DNA of 7,699 nucleotides from Desulfobacterales bacterium (GTDB taxonomy: Bacteria > Desulfobacterota > Desulfobacteria > Desulfobacterales > UBA5852): the NCBI GenBank assembly GCA_016735415.1, contig JAERRP010000003.1:1-7699 (forward strand), written 5' to 3'. Position 1 is the stretch's first letter, and each line of letters begins with the position of its first letter. A program made the position numbers and the translations under genes. Shown here in pieces: positions 1 through 5,433 of this stretch. Under the pieces are notes generated by a model. It was not told the origin of the DNA. It saw only the letters and a program-made list of their open reading frames with translations, and did no database searches.

Positions 1-1638
1 CGGTGTGTCGTCGGCCAGGATACCAAAGTAGAAACAGAACAGATGGGCCGCCATCAGGGGCACGATAAAATCGTTCATGGCGCCGATCTCGACGATGACC
101 GGCGCGGTCAGCGAGGCCATGACGATGTAAGTGGCTGTCGTGGGCAGTCCCATGCCGATAACCAGACTGGCCACCGCCGTAATAACCAGCATTAAATTGA
201 TATTGCCGCCCGAAAGGGTGTCGATGATGGCCGTAATGAGCTGGCCCAGCCCCAGGGCCACGACGCCGACGATGATGCCGGCCGCCGCGGTGGCCAGGGC
301 CACGGAGACCATGTTGCGGGCGCCGGCGGCCAACGCCGAAAAGATGTCGATGATGCCCTGCTTGAAGGCCGGCCCGATGGGTTCTTTGCGGAAATGGGCC
401 TGGACAGGCCGCTGCAGCAGCATGACCACGGCCATGATCCAGATGGCGTGAAAAGCGGCCAGTTCGGGCGAATGCCGAACCACGATCAACTCATAGAGCA
501 GTACCATGATCGGGATGACGTATTGCAGACCGCCGAAAAAGGTCTTGAAAAACTTGGGCAGCTCGGCACGCGGGATGCCCCGCAGCCCTAACTTGGAGGC
601 CTCGATATGGGTAATGTAAAACAGCGCCGCGTAGGAAGCAAACGCCGGCACCGCCGCCGCCTTGATCACCTCCACGTACGGGACGTTGACGTATTCGGCG
701 ATGATAAAAGCCGCCGCCCCCATGATAGGCGGCGCCAGCTGGCCGTCCGTACTGGCGGCCACTTCCACCGCCGCAGCCTTCGTGGCCGGATAGCCCACCT
801 TTTTCATGAGCGGTATGGTGAATGTTCCGGTGGTCACGATGTTGGCGATGCTCGAACCCGAGACCAGCCCCGTCAAACCGCTGCCCATGACGGCGGCTTT
901 GGCCGGGCCGCCCTTGAAGCCCCCCAGCAGGCTCAGGGCCAGCCGGATGAAGTACTGGCCCGCCCCGGCCTTGTCGAGCATGGCCCCGAACAGAACAAAG
1001 AGAAAAACGATGGTGGCCGATACGTCCAGCGGGATGCCGTAGATACCTTCGGTGGACATGGTCATCTGGCCGACGAAACGATTCATCGAAGTGCCCTTGA
1101 AGGCGATCAGATCCGGCATATACGGTCCGGCGAAAGCGTAAACGATAAAGGCGCCGGCGATCACCGGCAGGGCCGGACCGATCACCCGGCGGGAGGCCTC
1201 CAGTAAGAAAAAAACCAGGGCAAGGCCGATCACGATATCGCGCACAATGGGATCACCGTAGCGCAGTGTCATTCCCTCGTAATCGATGGCGATGTAAAGC
1301 GCCGATAAAGCGGCGAGCAGAGCCATGGCATAATCTAAAATGGGGATCCGGTCTGTGACCGCCAGGAATTTGAGGCCCAGCATCGGTTTTTTTAGAAGGG
1401 GGTAGTTCAGATAGACCACCAGCATGGCAAAACCCAGGTGGATCGCCCGGATAAAAGTGCTATCGAGGATCAACCAGCTGGCGATGGAGAGCTGGAAACA
1501 ACTCCAGATGACGCACACCGTGGGGATCACCCACCTGGAAGACCCTTTGGGCCGCCTTCCGATACCCTCCTCCTCCTCGGCCATCTGTTGGGCCAGCTCC
1601 AGACCGTCGTCCCGTTCGTCGATTTCTATTTTGCTCAT
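1..1638 (-). CDS. TRAP transporter fused permease, 4TM/12TM (TAXI type), C-terminus cut by window edge
   Basis: This is the inner-membrane permease of a tripartite ATP-independent periplasmic (TRAP) transporter; it imports a substrate handed over by the binding protein encoded just upstream, driven by an ion gradient. 546 codons are visible and the frame is still open at the left edge; family members are usually longer, so the C-terminus is missing. Seen: an acidic soluble N-tail (residues 1-36, with an EEEE run), about four hydrophobic helices to residue ~165 (the fused DctQ-like part), then the DctM-like part with VSGSSIAN (259-266), STDGQLAPPIMG (296-307) and GMGLPTTATY (495-504), all typical of TRAP large subunits. 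Start chosen: ATG at 1638, because AGGTGATC (1649-1642), an excellent anti-16S match, lies directly before it. An in-frame ATG at 1656 has no such site. It is the second gene of an operon with the binding protein, and the fused form explains the absence of a separate small subunit gene. The substrate cannot be read from the sequence. Confidence 0.95.
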   Translation of the reverse strand, partial: MSKIEIDERDDGLELAQQMAEEEEGIGRRPKGSSRWVIPTVCVIWSCFQLSIASWLILDSTFIRAIHLGFAMLVVYLNYPLLKKPMLGLKFLAVTDRIPILDYAMALLAALSALYIAIDYEGMTLRYGDPIVRDIVIGLALVFFLLEASRRVIGPALPVIAGAFIVYAFAGPYMPDLIAFKGTSMNRFVGQMTMSTEGIYGIPLDVSATIVFLFVLFGAMLDKAGAGQYFIRLALSLLGGFKGGPAKAAVMGSGLTGLVSGSSIANIVTTGTFTIPLMKKVGYPATKAAAVEVAASTDGQLAPPIMGAAAFIIAEYVNVPYVEVIKAAAVPAFASYAALFYITHIEASKLGLRGIPRAELPKFFKTFFGGLQYVIPIMVLLYELIVVRHSPELAAFHAIWIMAVVMLLQRPVQAHFRKEPIGPAFKQGIIDIFSALAAGARNMVSVALATAAAGIIVGVVALGLGQLITAIIDTLSGGNINLMLVITAVASLVIGMGLPTTATYIVMASLTAPVIVEIGAMNDFIVPLMAAHLFCFYFGILADDTP

Positions 1639-1641
1639 GTT

Positions 1642-1649
1642 GATCACCT
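1642..1649 (-). promoter_or_regulatory. Ribosome binding site deciding the permease start
   Basis: The minus strand reads AGGTGATC, complementary to the 3' end of 16S rRNA, with its AGGTG core 6 nt before the ATG at 1638. It lies inside the reading frame that would begin at the alternative ATG at 1656, so it argues for the shorter protein. Confidence 0.65.
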
Positions 1650-1762
1650 GCTCCATGGGGAAGAAAAGTATGGGGCTGTCGGCGCCGCATTAGATGCGAG
1701 ACCCACAAAGCGCAATGCCCCGCAGGAATCGGCCGTATTCAGGGCGGTCACAGGCTGGAAAC

Positions 1763-1807
1763 GGCAGGCGTCTCCCGCGAATGTCGGGATCGGGGGAGCA
1801 ACCTGCC
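1763..1807 (-). other. Imperfect hairpin between binding-protein and permease genes
   Basis: About 20 nt after the binding-protein stop, an outer 6-bp stem (1763-1768 with 1802-1807, GGCAGG/CCTGCC) and an inner 5-bp stem (1772-1776 with 1794-1798, CTCCC/GGGAG) are separated by a 3x3 internal loop and close a 17-nt loop. No T-run follows on the minus strand, so it is not a classical intrinsic terminator. Hairpins here in transporter operons often protect the upstream mRNA or reduce read-through, giving more binding protein than permease. That role is inferred. Confidence 0.5.
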
Positions 1808-1826
1808 GCCGTTTTTTCGGTTCGGG

Positions 1827-2810
1827 CTATTTCAGGCCCACTTCCTTGTAATACTTCATGGCACCGGGATGAATCGGTGCGGAGAGGCCGGTCAGCATGT
1901 CCTCCTTGGTCAAACCTTTATAGGCCGGGTGGAGTTTTGCGAACTTGTCGAAATTGTCGAAGACTTCTTTGGTGATGGCGTAGACGATCTCATCGGACAC
2001 CTTGGCGGAAGTGACGAAGGTGGCCTTGACACCGAAGGTTGGGATTGCGTCTTCCGTGTTGGCGGCCCCCGGGTAGTTGGACATCAGTGTCTTGGCCGCG
2101 GCATAGTAAGGATACTTGGCGACCAGCTTATCCGTGTTGGGGATCGGGATAAACAGGACTTTGGTTTTTCCGGCCGTGGCTTCCTTGTAGTAACCGCTGG
2201 GATGGCCTACGGTGTAGAAAGCAGCATCGATGCGACCGTCCTGGATGAGACCGGGCGCTTCGGCGGCCTTCAGGCTTTCGGCGTGGAAGTCCGTTTCGTA
2301 ATTCAGGCCGTTGGCTTCCAGGGCGTCGATGGCGTTCTGACGGTAACCGGAACCGACGTTGCCGATGTTGACACGCTTGCCCTTGAGATCCTGGATGGAC
2401 TTGATGCCGGAGTCAACCGAGGCAATCAGGTCAACCGTTTCGGCGTGAATCGAAAATACGGCCCGCAGGTCTTTCTGAGGGCCCTTGTCCTTCCAGTCGG
2501 CAATGCCTTTGACGGCTTGATACTGGCGGTCGGACTGGGCCACACCAAATTCGAGGTCCCCGGACATGATCGAATTGATGTTGAACACCGATCCGCCGGT
2601 GGACTCGACCGTGGCCCGGATGCCGTACTCTTTGCGTTTGGCGTTAACCATCTTGGCAATGGCGCCGCCGGTGGGATAGTAAACACCGGTGATGCCGCCG
2701 GTACCGATGGTGACGAACTTTGTTTTGGCGCTGACATCGCCGGGGGCAGCCCCCAGCATGAGGGTGAATCCAAACAATACCGCTACCGTCAACAACAGAA
2801 GTTTCTTCAT
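1827..2810 (-). CDS. TAXI family TRAP transporter solute-binding protein
   Basis: This is a periplasmic substrate-binding protein that captures a small organic acid and delivers it to the fused TRAP permease encoded downstream. Seen: 327 residues, the usual family length. A Sec signal peptide (MKK, hydrophobic core, cleavage likely after VSA at 26-28) leads into the TAXI-family opening IGTGGITGVYYPTGG (35-49). Then come ESTGGS (69-74) with SGDLEFGVAQSD (83-94), LKGKRVNIG (142-150), and the C-terminal PIHPGAMKYYKEVG (312-325), all characteristic of the family. Start chosen: ATG at 2810 behind AAGGAGG with 5-nt spacing. It is the first gene of the operon; the permease start lies 188 bp after its stop, with a hairpin between. 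Studied TAXI proteins bind glutamate or 2-oxoglutarate-like acids, but family specificity varies, so no ligand is assigned. I see no confident sigma-70 promoter upstream. Confidence 0.96.
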   Translation of the reverse strand: MKKLLLLTVAVLFGFTLMLGAAPGDVSAKTKFVTIGTGGITGVYYPTGGAIAKMVNAKRKEYGIRATVESTGGSVFNINSIMSGDLEFGVAQSDRQYQAVKGIADWKDKGPQKDLRAVFSIHAETVDLIASVDSGIKSIQDLKGKRVNIGNVGSGYRQNAIDALEANGLNYETDFHAESLKAAEAPGLIQDGRIDAAFYTVGHPSGYYKEATAGKTKVLFIPIPNTDKLVAKYPYYAAAKTLMSNYPGAANTEDAIPTFGVKATFVTSAKVSDEIVYAITKEVFDNFDKFAKLHPAYKGLTKEDMLTGLSAPIHPGAMKYYKEVGLK

Positions 2811-2815
2811 AGGGC

Positions 2816-2822
2816 CCTCCTT
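2816..2822 (-). promoter_or_regulatory. Strong Shine-Dalgarno of the TAXI binding-protein gene
   Basis: The minus strand reads AAGGAGG, 5 nt before the ATG at 2810. A near-consensus site fits a binding protein needed in large amounts. Confidence 0.8.
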
Positions 2823-3121
2823 GAGATAGGCTAAGGTTATAAGGTTAATTTGGGGTGGGTTTGGCCTGAATATACGTTGGTTGCGCGCCTCCCTTCCTGC
2901 TTATTACCTACTTGAAAACATTGAAAAAACGAATTGTGGTCGAATGGGATTTAAGTTCTGTAACAAATCAGATGAGCGAACGCAACCATTTTAGCGCCTG
3001 GCCTGAGACCGCCGAAGCGTGTGAAGCAACGCTATTCTTGACAAAGGGATATGACTGAACCTAGTAATGAAATCGCTTATCGCAACCCTTCTTTTCATTA
3101 CAGGATCACATTTCGGACCAA
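2823..3121. other. Intergenic region between divergent TRAP operon and glycosyltransferase
   Basis: About 300 bp with no supported gene, visibly richer in A+T than the flanking genes. It should hold the promoters for both directions. On the plus strand there is a perfect TTGACA (3038-3043), but the best -10 at 18-bp spacing is only TAGTAA (3062-3067). On the minus strand TATAAC (2842-2837) resembles a -10 but has no matching -35. A tandem AAGGTTAT/AAGGTTAA (2833-2848) lies in the leader of the binding-protein gene. Confidence 0.5.
3038..3067 (+). promoter_or_regulatory. Weak candidate promoter for the glycosyltransferase
   Basis: A consensus -35 TTGACA (3038-3043) is followed after 18 bp by TAGTAA (3062-3067), which matches the -10 consensus at only three of six positions. 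It would give a leader of roughly 230 nt that runs through the inverted-repeat element. The perfect -35 is suggestive, but the -10 is poor. Confidence 0.3.
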
Positions 3122-3280
3122 GGGTTCGCGTAAAAAATAAATTCGCAATTTTCAGGGTTGAAGTGCCCGCCGGTACAAGGCGCGAAGCGCAGGCCTAACA
3201 GGTCTATTCCGAACTTTCGCAACGCCTCCCGACGGGAGGCATCGGCGCTTAAAAAGATCAAGTTGTTTTTGTGCGAACCC
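3122..3280. repeat. Candidate small inverted-repeat-bounded element (MITE-like or structured leader)
   Basis: The ends are GGGTTCGC (3122-3129) and its exact reverse complement GCGAACCC (3273-3280). Read inward from each end, 13 of the first 15 bases match, since both continue into an AAAAA run after two mismatches. Inside lie a 17-bp perfect odd palindrome GCCTCCCG-A-CGGGAGGC (3224-3240) and a small hairpin GCGC-GAA-GCGC (3180-3190). No target-site duplication is evident and no second copy occurs in this window, so a mobile or dispersed repeat is unproven. It could instead be a structured untranslated leader of the glycosyltransferase mRNA. Confidence 0.4.
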
Positions 3281-3304
3281 CAGAGGCCGCTTGAAAAAAC
3301 ACCC

Positions 3305-4213
3305 ATGACTTCCGCATCGCACCATACGACAACAGGATTATCCCCAAAAGGCCACCCGCATGTGGGTGGCTTCGATCCCGTGCGGGTCTCGGTGATCATC
3401 CCCACCTTCAACCGGGCCTGGGTTATCGAGGAAGCCGTTGATTCCGTGCTGGGACAAACCTACCCGAATTTCGAACTGATCGTTGTCGACGACGGCTCCA
3501 CGGACGACACCCGCGTGCGTCTGCAGCGCTACGGAGGCCGGATTCAGGTTGTGCATCAGCGCAATCAAGGCGTCAGTGCCGCGCGCAACGCCGGTCTGCG
3601 CCGGGCCGCCGGGGAGCTGATCGCGCTGCTCGATTCGGACGATCTCTGGCAGCCCGCCAAACTCGAACGACAGGCAGCCTTTTTTAACGCCCATCCCGAC
3701 GCCCGGATCTGCCAGACCGAAGAAACCTGGATTCGCCGGGGGGTGCGCGTGAACCCCGGACATCGCCACCGCAAACCCTCCGGTTGGATTTTCGAGGACT
3801 CCCTGGCACTTTGCCTGGTGAGCCCCTCGGCGGTCATGATGCGCCGGGAACTGCTGGAAGAAACGGGGGGTTTCGACGAGTCGCTGCCGGCCTGCGAAGA
3901 CTATGACCTCTGGCTGCGGGTCAGCCTGCGTTATCCCATCCACCTGATCGACGAACCGCTGGTGGTCAAGCGGGGTGGTCACGCCGACCAGCTTTCCGGC
4001 GCCGCCGGTCTGGACCGCTACCGCATTCAATCCCTGGATAAAATCCTCGGCCGTGAGAACCTCACCCCCACCCAGGCCCGGGCAGCAGCGGCCATGCTCC
4101 GGGAAAAGTGCCGCATTTATGCGGCCGGCTGTCGCAAACGCGGCAAAATAAGGTCTGCGGAGGCTTGTGAGGCGCTGGCCGGAAAACACCTTTCCAAACA
4201 TGACAGCAAATAA
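3305..4213 (+). CDS. Family 2 (GT-A fold) glycosyltransferase
   Basis: This enzyme probably transfers a sugar from a nucleotide-sugar donor to a cell-surface glycan or lipid-linked acceptor at the cytoplasmic face of the membrane. Seen, numbering from ATG at 3305 (302 residues): VSVIIPTFNR (28-37) opens the GT-A domain, VVDDGSTDDT (60-69) forms the nucleotide-binding loop, LDSDD (109-113) holds the DXD-type metal site, and CEDYDLWLR (197-205) carries the acidic residues in the usual catalytic-base position. The C-terminus is short and basic, with no membrane helix. Start is uncertain. ATG 3305 lacks a clear Shine-Dalgarno; the frame is open back to a TTG at 3158, but that stretch lies within the inverted-repeat element and looks non-coding; a GTG at 3380 would leave only two residues before the conserved domain. 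It stands alone: no other glycan genes are nearby, so its acceptor is unknown. Convergent with the downstream transporter. Confidence 0.9.
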   Translation: MTSASHHTTTGLSPKGHPHVGGFDPVRVSVIIPTFNRAWVIEEAVDSVLGQTYPNFELIVVDDGSTDDTRVRLQRYGGRIQVVHQRNQGVSAARNAGLRRAAGELIALLDSDDLWQPAKLERQAAFFNAHPDARICQTEETWIRRGVRVNPGHRHRKPSGWIFEDSLALCLVSPSAVMMRRELLEETGGFDESLPACEDYDLWLRVSLRYPIHLIDEPLVVKRGGHADQLSGAAGLDRYRIQSLDKILGRENLTPTQARAAAAMLREKCRIYAAGCRKRGKIRSAEACEALAGKHLSKHDSK

Positions 4214-4219
4214 TCGATG

Positions 4220-4230
4220 CCGTTAAACGG
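4220..4230. other. Small palindrome between convergent genes
   Basis: CCGTT-A-AACGG sits in the 24-bp gap between the glycosyltransferase stop and the transporter stop. It could contribute to a short bidirectional terminator, but the stem is short and no T-run follows on either strand. Confidence 0.2.
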
Positions 4231-4237
4231 ATCTGAT

Positions 4238-5176
4238 TTACCCGCCGACTTCCTGAAAACGAATAAAAAGGACCAGCCCTGCAAAAACCAGGAAGATGCC
4301 GCCGACGGCCATCCCCGTCGGCCAGGGAGCATTCAAAACCAGCATTTCGCCCGCCAGGGCGAAGACAACTTCACTGGACTGGGTGGCATCGACCGCCGCC
4401 AACTCGCCGGCCCGTTTGGACTGGCTGCGGGCATACAGGAAAAGACTCGTGGCACAAATGCCGGAAAACAGGGCCACCAGGGCGGTGTTAACCAGCTGTC
4501 CCCTGGAGGGAAACGGGGGCGCATTCAGCACCACCAGAAAACACCAGAACGGCAGCGATCCCAGGGATAGCAGCAGGACTTTATTGAACGGATTTTCCAG
4601 GTAGGGGCTCTGAATCATGGGAAGGTACCGGTTGCCATGCTTGGCTTCCCAGACCATCTGGTTGCCGATCGGGTAGCAGAAGGCGGCGATCAAAACCGGA
4701 AAACCGCCCAACAACAGGTCTTTGAAATTAGCGGCGTCAAAATAGCTCAAGTTGACCATCAGGACACCCGCAAAAATGATGGACGAAAACAACCAGGTCT
4801 TTCTCGGGAAAGACCGGCCAAACCCGATCAGGACAAAAAGGCTCGCAATGATGGTAAGCTGCCAGGTTGTCGCCACGACCCACCCGGGCGCATGATCGGC
4901 ACTGAAGCAAATCAGCGAATAGAACCCCCCGAAACCAATGCTGCCGGAGACGATCCAGAATTTCCAGTGGTCGCAAAAGAGGCGCAATACCTGCCTCAGC
5001 GCGGAGGCGCCTTGAAAGAAGGGCAGACATACCATCAGGAACAGGGTCATGTAGACATACCGCAGAGAAGCAGACCAGACCCAGTGACCGCCTTCCAGAC
5101 TCATAACCCGGTTCAGGATGAAGGTCGAGCTGAAGAACAAACCCGCGAGAAGCCCGATCGAGATCAGTTTAATCAT
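4238..5176 (-). CDS. DMT-superfamily EmrE-like multidrug efflux transporter family protein
   Basis: This is an inner-membrane protein of the drug/metabolite transporter superfamily, most like the putative multidrug resistance efflux (EmrE-like, ten-helix) family; the substrate is unknown. Seen: 312 residues with about ten hydrophobic segments (roughly 4-24, 33-55, 72-94, 98-119, 125-143, 155-176, 198-220, 229-250, 261-282, 288-306). This matches the two five-helix halves of DMT carriers. The segment STFILNRVMSLEGG (17-30) in and after helix 1, followed by the aromatic HWVWSASLRY, is what points to this subfamily rather than ordinary EamA permeases. Start chosen: ATG at 5176. An in-frame stop lies a few codons upstream, so no longer version exists, but no good Shine-Dalgarno is visible. 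It is divergent from the protease and convergent with the glycosyltransferase, hence probably monocistronic. A metabolite exporter is an equally reasonable role. Confidence 0.87.
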   Translation of the reverse strand: MIKLISIGLLAGLFFSSTFILNRVMSLEGGHWVWSASLRYVYMTLFLMVCLPFFQGASALRQVLRLFCDHWKFWIVSGSIGFGGFYSLICFSADHAPGWVVATTWQLTIIASLFVLIGFGRSFPRKTWLFSSIIFAGVLMVNLSYFDAANFKDLLLGGFPVLIAAFCYPIGNQMVWEAKHGNRYLPMIQSPYLENPFNKVLLLSLGSLPFWCFLVVLNAPPFPSRGQLVNTALVALFSGICATSLFLYARSQSKRAGELAAVDATQSSEVVFALAGEMLVLNAPWPTGMAVGGIFLVFAGLVLFIRFQEVGG

Positions 5177-5362
5177 GTGATGCGTTTAACCCGATCAACT
5201 GTAAAAATCAAAGCGGAGGTCCTGCGGATCATTGCCAAAGCCGCCCTAAACCGGCGAACAAGTCCGAGCGAGGCGCAAATTCAAACCCAGGCACAGGACC
5301 AAAATATAAGATGACCTATTAATACGATACGTTGCAGGGTTAATGACTTATAGAAAGCCAAC

Positions 5363-5391
5363 TTGCCATGCGCGTTAAGGTGATGTAAAGT
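5363..5391 (+). promoter_or_regulatory. Sigma-70-like promoter of the secreted protease
   Basis: TTGCCA (5363-5368, five of six consensus bases) and TAAAGT (5386-5391, four of six) are separated by the ideal 17 bp. Transcription would begin near 5398, leaving a leader of about 35 nt containing the Shine-Dalgarno. The rest of the 257-bp divergent region (5177-5433) shows no gene and no convincing promoter for the transporter on the other strand. Confidence 0.5.
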
Positions 5392-5422
5392 TTTCTTGAT
5401 TAATAGCTCTCGTTACATTCAG

Positions 5423-5428
5423 AGGAGG
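5423..5428 (+). promoter_or_regulatory. Shine-Dalgarno fixing the TTG start of the protease
   Basis: AGGAGG, a consensus site, lies 5 nt before TTG at 5434. The frame from this TTG begins with a lysine-containing n-region and the hydrophobic core of a signal peptide. The next in-frame ATG (5476) would cut that core, so the non-ATG start is well supported. Confidence 0.8.
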
Positions 5429-5433
5429 ACACC

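Noticed and set aside
607..1206. Plus-strand open frame (199 codons) within the permease region
   Set aside because: It is His/Arg/Asp-rich, typical of reading opposite a membrane protein; the TRAP permease on the minus strand is unambiguous.
1869..2834. Long plus-strand open frame (321 codons) opposite the TAXI binding protein
   Set aside because: The minus-strand product has a signal peptide, TAXI motifs and a strong Shine-Dalgarno; the plus frame is a Gly/Val/Asp-rich shadow.
3224..3240. Perfect palindrome GCCTCCCG-A-CGGGAGGC considered as an intrinsic terminator
   Set aside because: No T-run follows on either strand and it lies before, not after, a gene in the plus direction; treated instead as part of the inverted-repeat element.
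3106..3411. Minus-strand open frame of 101 codons antisense to the glycosyltransferase start
   Set aside because: It runs across the inverted-repeat element and antisense to conserved glycosyltransferase codons, resembles no known family, and has no supporting start signals.
3338..4201. Long minus-strand open frame (287 codons) opposite the glycosyltransferase
   Set aside because: The plus strand carries all family 2 glycosyltransferase motifs in order; this is an antisense frame kept open by high GC.
5183..5211. TTGATT with TAAACG at 17-bp spacing on the minus strand as the DMT transporter promoter
   Set aside because: The -10 match is poor and the spacing would give an essentially leaderless transcript.
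4637..5314. Plus-strand open frame (225 codons) opposite the DMT transporter
   Set aside because: It is a highly charged Gln/Arg/Glu-rich sequence antisense to ten membrane helices; no family features.
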